Positions 33,714 to 46,560 of a DNA stretch of 64,000 bases are shown piece after piece. Positions within the stretch are counted from its first letter, which is position 1. Every line of letters starts with the position of its first letter. The translations under genes and the position numbers were made by a program. Origin of the DNA: Cristatella mucedo (Eukaryota > Bryozoa > Phylactolaemata > Cristatellidae); the NCBI GenBank assembly GCA_009760855.2, contig WPIO01000230.1, positions 1 to 64,000 of the forward strand, in the 5' to 3' direction. The notes beneath the pieces are model-generated. The model was given only the letters and a program-made list of their open reading frames with translations. It ran no database searches and had not been told where the DNA came from.

Positions 33714-33994
33714 CTATCTTGATCGCACCTATCCGCATTGATTTAGGGCACGACGTGGCACGCTCCTCCAGTGCTATAGGCTATGGTGCACAGTGCTGCG
33801 AGTCGTCTTTGAGTCGGAAGCTCGTCCCCGCCGCTCCAAGTTTCAACCGAGTCGTGCTGCCCGTGAGCATCAGCAATTCCGCCTGAGCGGAAGAAAGACG
33901 AGGAGTGCCACTGCCACTCGTTCCAGCTTTGCAGCTTAAAAGTAAGACTTTCGTCCGCTATCGCCGTTCGAAATCTAAGCAGATTATTTTGATT

Positions 33995-34350
33995 GTCTCT
34001 CTATCTCCCTGTCTCTATGTCTCCCTGTCTCTCTGTCTCCCTGTCTCTCTGTCTCTTTTTCTCTCTGTCTCTTTTTCTCACTGTCTCTGTCTCTCTGTGT
34101 CGCTGTCTCTCTGTGTCGCTGTCTCTCTGTGTCGCTGTCTCACTGTCTCGCTGTCTCGCTGTTCCTTCGTCTCTCTATCTCTTCGTCTCACCCTGTCTCG
34201 CTGGGTCTTGCTCTGTCACTCACTGCCTCTGTCTTTCTGCTGTCTCTCTGTTTCTTAGTCTCTCTGTTATTCTGTCTCTCTTTCTCTCTGTCACTCAGTA
34301 TATCTCTCTATCTCGCCCATCTCTATCTCTCTCTCTCCCTCCCTCTCAAA
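33995..34350. repeat. CT-rich microsatellite
   Basis: Imperfect TCTCTCTGTCTC repeats, the counterpart of 24987-25600. Confidence 0.95.
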
Positions 34351-34369
34351 AAAAGCGAATCTGCCGTAT

Positions 34370-34940
34370 GCAATAATCAATTCGCTTGCAAGCTAGTCTT
34401 TCGGAAGTCACTTGCCGGATCAGCTGTAATATTCAGGCGATTGAAGTGTTTATTTCAAAGAGGCTTAGCTGTAATGGTTGCCTCCTAGGTATATAGCTTC
34501 GCATCGCTATCGTTTGGCGCATTGCGACGGACAGATCTCTCTGAGCATTGGGTGGGCACTGCTAGTCTCTGAACTTGCCACAGTAGACCAGTCCTGACTC
34601 TGGTACTTTCCTCAGGCCAATCTTATATGTCCCGAAAGTTTTTGTGCATTTTTTGGACGTAATCTGAAATGAAATGGTCGGCTGCTCTGAGAGTGGCATT
34701 CTGATCGATGATAACGTAGGCCATCGCTAGCAGGCGAATTTGGACGATCTACAAGACCTGACTGGTTACAGCACCTTGCCACAATGCCAGGGTGAACTAG
34801 ACGTGGTTTTTAACCAGCAAGCAAAAATCTTTCTTAGCATAGCCATTTTACAAAGACATAAAACATACCAAAAACATATCGACATTCTCCCGACGGTGAC
34901 GTTTTTCGCCTTCAAAACATTTCTCTAACTGAGGCATTTC
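34370..34940. repeat. Distal upstream block, second copy
   Basis: Pairs with 25640-26250 and closes the duplicated upstream region of unit 6. Confidence 0.7.
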
Positions 34941-34990
34941 ACCCCAACATTTGGACTCTACCTAAAACCGCACTGCAAATGCAGATTTGT

Positions 34991-35505
34991 CACACCGAAG
35001 GCTCAGCGGAGTTGGCTTGACCAGTTGCTCACCGAGCGGCGTAACCTGGCCCCTAATGCCGTTCGGTGCGCGCCTACGCGCAATAAGCTGGCCGCCACGA
35101 AACGAGCGTTTCTGGCGCCGACCTGCTTACCGTTACTAACGGGGGTCGTGAGTCCGCGGCGTGAATTGGAAAGCGAGACGCACAAATTGGGGATTTTACT
35201 GAACTTTATACGCACGTGCACAAAGTGGCTGCGCGTCTAGCTCAGCTTTATCTTTGCGCTCCTCGCACGCTCTCAACAGCACCAACACTCTTGCGGAGGG
35301 AATACTTTTCCACACTGAGGCTACTTACGTCTATAGTGGGAAAGGACCCAAATAGACGGAGCCCGAACCGGAGGCTAAGAACCCTGACCGGAGAGCTAGG
35401 ACTTCGTTTCCACCTTGCGGCAGGCATAATCCACCAACCACGTCTAGCTCGCACGGGCAAATCCGCCCTCCTCCGTCGCTTTCAGAGAAACGAGTCCGAC
35501 GTCGT
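34991..35505 (-). mobile_element. LTR fragment, related to 31878-32971
   Basis: Shares CGTAACCT.GCCC.TAATGC, GCGCCTACGCGCAATAAGC and CCGCGGCGTGAATTGGAAAG with the solo LTR, but is truncated where intron 2-like sequence of unit 7 begins (about 35510). Its minus-strand end reads TGTGACA, closer to the expected LTR end than the first copy. Confidence 0.6.
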
Positions 35506-35509
35506 CTCT

Positions 35510-36168
35510 ATATCTATGCATACAGAAAGAGAATGAAAAACTATGCCCGAGTATATTAGCTAGGGGCTTTGGACGGTTCAAGTAAATAGGGCTTTAGGAT
35601 CGTTTAAAGAATACGTATTAGCAACCCCATGCAGATACTGATGGCATTGGCCACGTCGATCACCTTGGACAATGTCTAGTTCTGTCGTAGAATTATCAGC
35701 GGCAGAGTGCACTATGCACTTCGCAAAAGTTACGCAGCCGTTCACATACTCCTATTTAAAAAAAGGAATTACTTACTACCCGAGTATTGTACTTTTATAA
35801 ATTAAGTACCCTTGCATGTTGTATCCAAAAGTGGGCGTTAGCGCCACGCCGTTTGCTCTGAGAACTACTTTGAACTCTACCCTCCTTTGAACTCTAGCCT
35901 CCTTTTAACTCTACCGTCCCTTGAACTCTACCCTCTTTGAAACTATACCCTCCTTTGAATTGTAACCATTTCTTGTACGCTACCCTCCTTTAAACTCGCA
36001 CCCTTCCCGTAAACTCTCATAGCAAAGCATTGCTTCTGCTTAATGATTCTTCTAAAAACGTCTATAAAAATGAAGCACGGATAATATTCATGCTTTAATC
36101 CTGGCGTCGTCGGAACGGGAAAGGAGCACAGCTGACGGCTAGGTCTCGGATGCCCCGTTCAGTCTCAC
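35510..36168 (-). other. Intron remnant of unit 7
   Basis: 35540-36095 matches intron 2 of unit 8 (about 38030-38580), including the run of CCCTCCTTTGAACTCTA repeats. The sequence then jumps directly to the intron 1 part next to exon 1, so exon 2 and its flanks (about 0.85 kb) are deleted. Confidence 0.65.
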
Positions 36169-36229
36169 CACTTCCGGTCAACACCGCCAGACTGAGGAGA
36201 GCTGACGCCAGCATTTCGGCTCGAGACAT
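36169..36229 (-). pseudogene. Ly6 unit 7, exon 1 only
   Basis: Signal-peptide exon MSRAEMLASALLSLAVLTGS with phase-1 donor GTGAGA, identical in peptide to unit 8 exon 1. Exon 2 is deleted and exon 3 is absent. The flanking 490 bases are nearly identical to those of unit 8, so the duplication is recent. It could act as a second first exon only if splicing reached another unit. Confidence 0.75.
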
Positions 36230-36539
36230 TTGACTGCGGCGTCCAAGGCGGAAGGTTCGAGTTAGGAGAGATAACGAGAGCTCCTCTTGCGTCGCCTCCA
36301 CAGTCGCAGCGGTCCACCGAAGTGGCGGTCGACGATTTCGGCGGACGCTCATCTAGTGCTCACTATCTAAGTTACCATGGCTGCACGCGTGCCTCATTAA
36401 TGTTGCATGGCGCATCTGAATGATGCGTGCGTCGAGCGGTCGTCGCGCGAGCGGGGCCGAGGGCGTGTCTCGCGTCGTCGTCGATTCAGCTTCATTCAAT
36501 CGCTTCAGTCGGCGTCAACGAGACGACTCGGCGTCGGCT

Positions 36540-36990
36540 CAAACTGAGCCTCAATCTCGATCTGAGCCTGAGGCTCTTTCTTAGAATCAGCCTCTTGAAT
36601 CAGCTTTACTCTCAGCGTCAACTTCAAAAACAACCTCATCCTCATCCACAGCCTGAGCCAGATTCAGTTTCAACCTCAGCCGAAGCGTCAACTTCAACGT
36701 CAGCATCAGTATCTTCCTCGGTCTCAGTCTGAGAATTTGCCTTGGCTTCAGCCTCTGTCTCTGCCTTGGCCTCACAGTCAATACCTCAGACTCGGGCTCC
36801 GCCGAGATCGTAGCTTACGCCATTGCCGTTGCCTCAGTCGTAGCCTCATCGTAGGCGGCCTGTCGGATCAGCCATACTGTCAGCCACACGTTTGACCTTA
36901 GTGTCAGCCTTTGCTTCCGCCTTGGCGAAAACCTGTACCTCATCCGCGACAACTGCTTCAATTGTATTAGCATCAATCAGTGAGCCATCA
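36540..36990. repeat. Degenerate CTCAGC repeat 3' of unit 8
   Basis: Low-complexity AGCCTCAGC/GTCTCAGCC repeats. It abuts the 5' flank of unit 7 exon 1, so adjacent units are only about 0.3 kb apart. Confidence 0.75.
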
Positions 36991-37399
36991 TTAAGGCGTC
37001 ATTCATCGTGGAGCCAATCGGTCACCAATTATGCATCATCAATTGGATCAGCCTTACCGTTACCGTCAGTCTCAGCCACATGATGAGTCCTATCCGAATC
37101 CTTAGCATCAGCCGCTCGAATGACAGCCGCAACGCCCACAACGGGCTCATCCAAGCGAGCAGAAAATATCAAGCCTGCCGCTGGATTCACAGTATTATTC
37201 ACGATATCAGGCCAGCTTCGCCGCCACAAATTGAACGGTCAGTGGCGATGCCGAGTGCAGCAGCTTTAAGGACGGCATGGCATCATGCGAAAGATGTTCG
37301 GACGGTGCCAGACAGACAGCAGAAGAAGGCGCGTCCACACTCGCTGGAGCTGCGATCGATTTCAGGCGCCGGCAGCCTCATTGTAACTCCTAAGCGCTT

Positions 37400-39546
37400 C
37401 TACAGAGCGAATCGAACCGCGGCCAGTGCACAGACGGCCAGCACGCTGCCGGTCGACGCCGCTGGAAGTACGGCTCCGTTGCACAAGTCAGTCGAGCAGT
37501 AGCACCACTTGGTCGAAATGCCGCTGATTGACAAGGACGAGCAACCCGTCGTCTGTGAAACGAGTTCGCACGTCCTGGTGTACGTCGATATGGAAACGCC
37601 TGGAAAAGCGGCAACCGGAAGCGATTGCAGCGAGCCCGGGCACTGAGGAATGGCGGCCAACGCAGGTATACGCGCGCAGCGTATACGTATTCGGGCACGG
37701 ATCGAAGGTCTACGCGGTGAGCGCGTCAGCAGGTGGAGCTCTGTAAAGAGCTTATCACGGTTACTGTCAAAACGCGCGACACCGATCGCTGGCTGTGGAG
37801 ACGTGCGGCACAGCCAACCTCGTCCGGTCGGGCTGCCGAACGGACGTTGTGTAGCAATATCGAGTTTCTAGCTGAGTATCTCTGATCGTTTGAAATGAGC
37901 TCTCGTTCCTAATAGTTTCCGCCTTAAACCGCTACATCGAAGTTCACTATTTGGCGAGCGATTACGCGGTCACTTAAAAATGGCACCCCGGCACCTAGAA
38001 CTCATTCTTACCGTATCCATCTGTATCTATACCTACAGAAGGAGGATTAAGAAGTATACCTGACTAAATTAGTTGAGGGCTTTGGATGGTTTAAATTAAC
38101 AGGGATTTATGACTGCTTAAATAATCCGTATTAGCAATCCCATGCTAATGCTGACGGCATTTTCGACGCCAATCACGTTAGACGAGGCTTATTTCTGCCG
38201 TAGAATTATCAGCAGCAGAGTGCACCGTGCACTGCACAAAGTTACGCAGCCGTTATGATACTCCTGTTAAAATAAGGAATTACGTAATTACGTAATTACC
38301 CGAGTTTTATTACTTTTATAAATTAGCTGCCCTTGAATGTTGTATTCAAAAGTGGGCGTTCGCTCCGCGCCGTTCGCTCCGGGAACTCTTTTGAACTCTA
38401 CCCTCCTTCGAACTTTACCCTCCTTTGAACTATACCCTCCTTTGAATTCTACCCATTCTCGAACTCTACCCTCCTTTGAACTCTACCGTTCACGCAAAGT
38501 CTTATATCAAATCATTGCTTCGGCTTAATGCTTCTCCTAATAACGTCTATAAAAATGAAGCACGGATAATATTCATACTCAAAGATTCGTAAAGGACAAC
38601 TTGCGATTCTACTTTTCCATTTCACGATAGCCGCAGGTGGCAGATCTAGTCGGCCGATGGCAAAGGTGGGGCACGGCGCAATTGCCAACACGCCGCCTGG
38701 AAACCGTAAACGCCGACGCGTCCCTTGCGCCGACATGTCCGGCTGACGTAGCGGCAGCGGCGGCGAATCAGTCGCAGATGACCGACTCACCGCCACCGCC
38801 TCCGCCGTCATCGTCACCGCTCGCAGCTCGTCGCCGCCGAGCCGCCGCCGCTGCGCCCGAACCGAATTTGGCGACGGCGACGCGTGCAACGCACGTACCC
38901 AAGAGGGACATCGACGAGTAGGACTTGCCGCAAGATGTGCACATGCTCGAATTCGACGTGGTCACGCCGCTCGCAGTGAAAGGATCGATGCACGCGCCGC
39001 CGACGCTGACGCCGGCCGTCGACGAACAGACGTAGCAGTTCAAGGCCGAAGCTACAATCCAGATGACAAGACATTGCCTCTAAGCACACGCTCCGCGCTC
39101 TCTGACCAGAGCTGGTCAGCCATTTTGCCGCGATCGACTATAGCGGGGCGGGGCAGTGGCTTTATGCAGCGTGGCGGAGCGATGGCGGCGCGGCGGTGGC
39201 TGCACGACGTAGCTGCTGCGGCGGCCGCGAGATCAGCTGATAGGGCAACTGCGGAGCGCACGATCGACGGCCACCGACGCCGAACAATGGGGCATGCAGC
39301 AGCGTCGGTCGGAGCGGCCGTGGCAGACCGCGCTTCCAACGCCGCCAAAGCCCACGATCGGCCTAAAAGGTGCTCAGAGCAAGTCGCTCTGCCGGCACCG
39401 CGGCAGTTGCGTCGGCTGTTGCGTCGTCGGAACGGGAAAGGAGCACAGCTGACGGCTAGGGCGCGGATGCCCCGTTCAGCCTCACCACTTCCGGTCAACA
39501 CCGCCAGACTAAGGAGAGCTGACGCCAGCATTTCGGCTCGAGACAT
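37400..39546 (-). CDS. Ly6/uPAR three-finger GPI-anchored protein, unit 8
   Basis: Predicted 137-residue GPI-anchored protein. Exons are 39486-39546, 38899-39051 and 37400-37599 (61+153+200 bases), with two phase-1 introns (434 and 1299 bases). Donors are GTGAGG and GTACGTGC; acceptors are GATTGTAG and TTTTCCAG. The signal peptide is MSRAEMLASALLSLAVLTGS. Ten cysteines lie at 26, 29, 41, 58, 61, 82, 91, 104, 106 and 111, in motifs NCYVC, CIDPF, CTSCGKSY, TYTRTCE and STKWCYCSTDLCN. The tail AASTGSVLAVCALAAVRFAL is the GPI signal. NSS is a possible N-glycosylation site. Exon 3 is almost identical to unit 6, while exon 1 differs. An upstream in-frame ATG at 39669 is less likely because it would bury the signal peptide. 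The domain is well recognised; partner and function are unknown. Confidence 0.82.
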
Positions 39547-39945
39547 TTGACTGCGGCGTCCAAGGCGGAAGGTTCGAGTTAGGAGAGATAACGAGAGCTT
39601 CTCTTGCGTCGCCTCCACAGTCGCAGCGGTCCACCGAAGTGGCGGTCGACGATTTCGGCGGACGCTCATCTAGTGCTCACTATCTAAGTTACCATGGCTG
39701 CACGCGCGCCTCATTAATGTTGCATGGCGCATCTGAATGATGCGTGCGTCGAGCGGTCGTCGCGCGAGCGGGGCCGAGGGCGTGTCTCGCGTCGTCGTCG
39801 ATTCAGCTTCATTCAATCGCATCAGTCGGCGTCAACGAGACGACTCGGCGTCGGCTCAAACTGAGCCTCAATCTTGATCTGAGCCTGAGTCTCTTGCTTA
39901 GAATCAGCCTTTTGAATCAGCCTTACTCTCAGCGTCAACTTCAAA
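39547..39945 (-). promoter_or_regulatory. 5' flank of unit 8, duplicate of unit 7 flank
   Basis: Matches 36230-36600 almost base for base, running into the first 90 bases of a CTCAGC block (AACTGAGCCTCAATCTTGAT) before diverging. It does not contain the GAAGCGATTC module of units 1-6, so the 7/8 pair has its own upstream sequence. Confidence 0.55.
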
Positions 39946-40244
39946 ATCTCTATTCGCTCGCTTTAGTCGGGTCTTCCAGAGCTGCGTCACTTAAGAATAC
40001 TCCTACGGTTGGCGGCGGCGGCACGCCCGCGACCGCCATCGCTAGCTCGCTGCATACTCACACCTGCAATTCTCCTGCGAGTGAGCACGCCTCGACGCTG
40101 CCATGCCGGGCCCGCCTCCGTGCGGAGCAATTTATCGCCGAAGAGGCGGAAGTCGAAGAGGAGAACTTCAGACTCTCTTCAAGGTCATTTCGCAGCTGTA
40201 GGTGTGGAAGCCGATGACAGACGACGGTCTCGTATCATCAACCC

Positions 40245-40364
40245 GCCCGTCGTCTGTCTGTCTGCCTGTCTCTCTGTTTGCCTCTGTGTCTTTCTCTCCG
40301 TCTGTCTGTCTCTCTGTCTGTCTGTCTCTCTGTCCGTCCGTCAGTCTGTCTCTCTCTCTCTTTC

Positions 40365-40443
<79 letters not shown>
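40245..40443. repeat. CT/TCTG microsatellite
   Basis: TCTGTCTG repeats passing into a pure CT tract at about 40370-40443. Confidence 0.95.
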
Positions 40444-40445
<2 letters not shown>

Positions 40446-40449
40446 AGCG

Positions 40450-40840
40450 TGCGATCGCGACCGCTGAGGGCGAGCGGGTGTGGCTGAGGCTAAGTTTTGC
40501 CTGAGGCTGAGGCTGAGACAGAGATAAGAATGTAAGTTGTCATGGAAATCAAATGAAAAATATGAAAGACAGAGATCGAGAACTATCTTCGACGCAAGCC
40601 ATTTATGTGAAGTCTCAGGGTGCAGAGTAGGATAAGTATGAGTGCACCGATTCCAGGACTGACGTATTGTCGGGTCTCCTTTCTGAGTATCTTGGGCTGG
40701 GCTCTCTTAGACATCCTCAGCGCCACGGATATACGTATACTGCTTTGCCGTGATAACCTTTTCTGAGTCGTCATTAATTGATAACTAGCACTCTCAAATG
40801 CATTCAATGCATAAAGTCATAAATAAATTCAAAGCTACAC
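40450..40840. other. No recognisable gene
   Basis: Contains a short GCTGAGGCT-type repeat at 40485-40525 and no supported frame. Confidence 0.4.
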
Positions 40841-40859
40841 ACTATACTGGACACAAGTG

Positions 40860-41325
40860 GCCTGACTACAGCTCTGCTCCCCTAGCAGGCTAAGCATCGT
40901 ACCACCCATATTAAGGAATCCACATTAAGGAACTGTTTACCTATATCTCGTACGAACCTCAGATCCTTTGGAGACCTCCCAAAGCCTGGAACTCGCACTC
41001 GTCTTGCGTCACGACATCTCCTTACTTGACCACATTTCAAAAGAAACTTAAAACCCATCTAATTATCACAGCATTTAGTGAGTGCCTGTGATTTGTCCTT
41101 CGTGTGCTTAGGCATGCTGACACTGTGCATGCTGCCACTAAACATACTTGCATAGTGACCCTGTGCGTGTCTTCCGTAAACGCATCATTCCTGTCGTTTA
41201 TTGAGCATGCTACCACTAACCATTCGATCGTGCTTCCTTTGCAGCAATTGTAAAGAGCCAAGAGAGAGATTGAGTTCTCCAAGGTACTTTATCAAATGTA
41301 TTAATATTATTATTATTAAAAGGCC
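40860..41325 (+). mobile_element. LINE family A fragment (decayed)
   Basis: CCAAAGCCTGGAACTCGCAC, TTGACCACATTTCAAAAGAA and CTTAAAACCCATCT give the PKAWNS and LTTFQKKLKTHL motifs of the pol C-terminus in broken frames. A family A 3' end and TATTATTATTATT tail follow. Confidence 0.75.
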
Positions 41326-41479
41326 GACGGGTTGGCTTTCCGCTTTGCACTCATCATTCCAGCGAATTCACCTTCACATTGACCTGCTTTCAGTGGGCGG
41401 GTTAATTAACGGGCTCAGTCTCGCTTATGACAATTAGCTCGTTGTGTTGGGATCCGAACTTCCTAATACCCAAGTCTCT

Positions 41480-41980
<501 letters not shown>

Positions 41981-41989
41981 CTCGTACAC

Positions 41990-42954
<965 letters not shown>

Positions 42955-43525
42955 TCTGATCGGCCCGGTATCGGCGTCGGCGGCGGCCAACGCTGCCGGC
43001 GACGGGCCGTAACTGACTGACGATGGATCGACTGATCTATCTATACGTCAAAGGGCATGCAACTACAGAATAGGTGATAGCAAGAGGACAAGGAATGTGA
43101 CGCGAAGAGCAGTAAAGAGACTACAAAGCGCGACTTTTCCTCCTGAAAGTAGGCGACGTTTCCTAATTGCTCGCGCCCCGAAAATAGTAGGAATGTTTCT
43201 TAATTCCGCTGAGGGTTAGTCCGGTCACTCGTTCCGCTTTCGGGAAATTTCTCTTACCCAGGACAGGCTGGTCGCTAAGTGGCCTAGCTGAGCCTATCTT
43301 GACGCGTACGAGCCAGAGGCGAGGGGTGAGACCTGCCAGAGGCGAGAGGTGAGACCTTACTGCATCCGCGGACGAAGTTACACATGGCGCGCGCCCTTGC
43401 TTCGTCAAAAATTGCTGCGAAAATAGCTCCGCCGCAGAAGAAATGCAGAAGAACGCTAGCAGACCTCTAGAGTCAAGAAAAGTGGTATTAACTGTAGTAA
43501 AGGTTCAAGGCGAGCTATCGCAACT

Positions 43526-45321
43526 TTAACCTAGGTAAACTTTTCTGGCCCCTAGCGTGGCAATCAGGTCTATCAAAGTTTGAACGTCAATATTTTCCAG
43601 TGTTTCTATCGCTATGCTTAACAAGGAGAAATCAGAGAGCCGATCTACTCCATGTCCTCCAAGATCTAAGCACTGCTCGCGGAACTTGGCGTGGGCATGT
43701 GTTTTCAAAAGATGCTCAACTTCCAACAAAAAACAAAACAAATTCAGCCTCGAGATCGGCATGAGCCGCTAAAAACCTTCCTGCTGTAAAATTTCGTCGG
43801 AGATATTGTCTATGCTGTCTTATTTATGTATCTCATTTATTTATATATAAATTTATATATAAATAATATAAATATTTATAAATTATATATATATATATAT
43901 ATTCATTATCCTATTTTATCTATATTATGTCCGTCATCATTCTTAAAATATTCTCCTCTGGCTTGAGTCGAAAATCCTGAAAGAGTTCTCCAGGCATCAG
44001 TGTCCTTTAGCGGATTCTTCGCTAAACTGCAACTCTCACAATTGACGTCTCCATTTGGCAGCTAGAGGTTACTCTTGGCGTGGTCCAGGTCTTCTTGAAG
44101 TCCTAACCACTCAATCTCAAGAGAGAGTGGATGTCACAAGAGGCTTATTCGAAGTTCATCTTGAGATCTCGCAGTCTTTTCTGAGCGCGGTTAATCGCCA
44201 TTAAGATGCTGTACCAAAGATGGCCACCGAGCGAAAATGTACAAGTTTAGTTTAATGCGATGAAGGGGACTGCGAGCTTCACTTCTTTTTTCAAATGCTC
44301 CACCAGCGTGCTCAGACAGTTGCTCCAAAAGACTTGTAATGCTGCTCAGTCCATCGCTTTTCACAGCATCCACTCTTGCGTGCACCACTTCCACTCTCTT
44401 TGCAGAGTGCACGTTTTCCAGCGATCTCCGCTTTCCTCTTTTCCAGCGATGGATTCCTCTGCTGCTTTCTTTCCACCTCAGAGTTGATTTGGAAAATAAA
44501 GTCAATATCTCGGAAAAGTTAATGACGACGGAATATCGACTTGCAGCATGAACTTCTTCCAGGTGCAAGCTGCGCTTATCACAGTTTGCAAAAACGGCCA
44601 TCTCATATCTGGACAGTTTTCTATATCGTACACCTGACAGAAGTGGTCACAGCAGACGTGACTGCTGCTTTGTCGTAGCAGTGCGACCTGCAACCTTGCA
44701 AGGACTTTTCGTCAGATTCGAGTTTTCCTAGTTGAAACCTGCGCTTTCTGCAGCAATTTGGCGCGAAATTAAGGAATTTTCGATGATGGAATCTCTTTTG
44801 CGGGCAAGCATATCTAACGACATCAGGCATCCGCTAACTGTTTGTGCCGAAATATGAGTTGAGTTAAACAGAGCTCCTTGGTACTCGTTTTACCGTACGT
44901 TGTGCAGAGTAGCTTGCATCTGGTTGTAGTTTCCAGCCAAGGAGCTCACTTTAGTTTTAAGGAGACACATAACAGACTGAATTTTGATTCCTTCTAACGT
45001 GGTACAGGTGTGATTGCACAAAAGGATCGCACTGAGCCAGAAAATGAAGAAGTCCCAATGAGTTTCCAATTGTTGCCTTACCAGCCAGGCAGACACTCTC
45101 ACGGTGACCACGCAGCGCCTGGCTTTGAGAGCCAAGACCTCGTTGCCACCAAGAACTCTCTTTAGGACGCATGGCCTTTGGTTTTTCCGATAGGTTTTTG
45201 TCTCAACAAGCAGCTGTTTATTCCTCTTCCCTTTGATGTGTCTCCTCGGTGCTTCTTTCCGTGAAGTGAAAGTCTGACGGCGAGAAGACCTGTTTTCCTT
45301 AGCAATTAGCAGCAGCAGCAT
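43526..45321 (-). mobile_element. Decayed hAT transposase (ZMYM1-like)
   Basis: A series of minus-strand frames (45321-44890, 44830-44621, 44601-44191, 43762-43526) in several phases. The last reads GVDRLSDFSLLSIAIETLEN then IDVQTLIDLIA..ARKV, which matches the usual C-terminal end of ZMYM1-like hAT transposases (RLS.LALLSIE....IDF..LI..FA..KARK). The middle contains ARVDAVKS with LLEQLSE, compatible with the TRWS/DAVK segment. It is broken by stops and an AT-rich insertion at 43800-43920. Non-functional. Confidence 0.6.
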
Positions 45322-45354
45322 AACCTCGTAGCCACGTCGGAAGTAAAACGATAG

Positions 45355-46195
45355 TCACTGTAGTACTTGAATATTAACAACGCTACTCATTTCGGTGCTC
45401 GGCCACGGCACACGCTGGCTCGCCCTCGACGCGGCACAGCAGGCCGGGATCGCCCTCGACGCGACGCAGCCGGGACATGTGGCAGGCAGGATGTGGCTAG
45501 CGGACGGGATGCGAGGAGCGGGAGTGAAGGTCGAGGCAGGACGAGCGACGAGCGGACGGGAGCTGCCGGAGCACGCGCGGGCGGGCGAGTGGCGAAGCGG
45601 CCACGAGCGCGCATGCGCGGCGAGAGCGAGAGCTGAGCCCGAGCGACGGTTGAAGCGCCCTCGGCGGCCATTTTCCATTTCGTCGCCTGCTGCGTCGCCG
45701 CCGGAGCTCTGGGCTTTGAGCTTTGGGTCCGAGTCGACTGCCGGCACGCTTAAATAGCTCGGCCAGCAACAGTAAAGTCCGTTGGAACGAGGACTCACTC
45801 GAACACACGATCGTCGGCATTCTCGCGTGAAAAAATCTTTTCAGAAAATACGCAATTTCCATTTCGCTTTTGCCGCCCCCATTGCGACCATGACGCCCCG
45901 AGGATGCATTTATCCGCCGCCCTCGCTACACCTCCCGTACGAGAGACGGAGAAAGTTCAGTCAAGGTCAGCCGAGGAGAGGTCAGCCAAGGTCGGCCGAG
46001 CTCGCGCATCCTCTGCTCTGCGGGCTGCTCACTTTTACCGCGGCCGCCAGTTTCACGAATTCAGCCTCGAAGGAAATAGACCCGAACGATCGATCGAATT
46101 GCTGGTACGATCTTTTCCAATAGGGGATTAGCTTTTGTAAGGGGCTAGCGTTTTGCGTTTCGTAGCGTTGGCCTCGCGTTTTGGTTGTTTCGTGG
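45355..46195. other. No recognisable gene; GC-rich
   Basis: Only composition-driven frames on both strands. Near 45960-46010 a short CAAGGTCAGCCGAGG/GAGGTCAGCCAAGG tandem repeat is visible. Confidence 0.4.
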
Positions 46196-46199
46196 AAAT

Positions 46200-46201
<2 letters not shown>

Positions 46202-46281
<80 letters not shown>

Positions 46282-46414
46282 ATCTCTCTGTCTCGCCATG
46301 TCTCTCTGTCTCTCTGTCATCCGTCTATCTTTCCATCTATCTCTTTCGCTCTCTCTCTCTCTCTACCTCTCCCGAGAGATATATATATATATATATATCC
46401 CTCCATCTCTCCCG

Positions 46415-46509
<95 letters not shown>

Positions 46510-46560
46510 CCTCTCTCTGTCTCTCTCTCTCTCTCTCTTGCTCCCTCTCTCTCTTTCTCT
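46202..46560. repeat. CT microsatellites with an AT island
   Basis: Pure CT at 46202-46275 and 46410-46500, separated by imperfect CT and a TA tract at 46379-46398. Confidence 0.95.
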
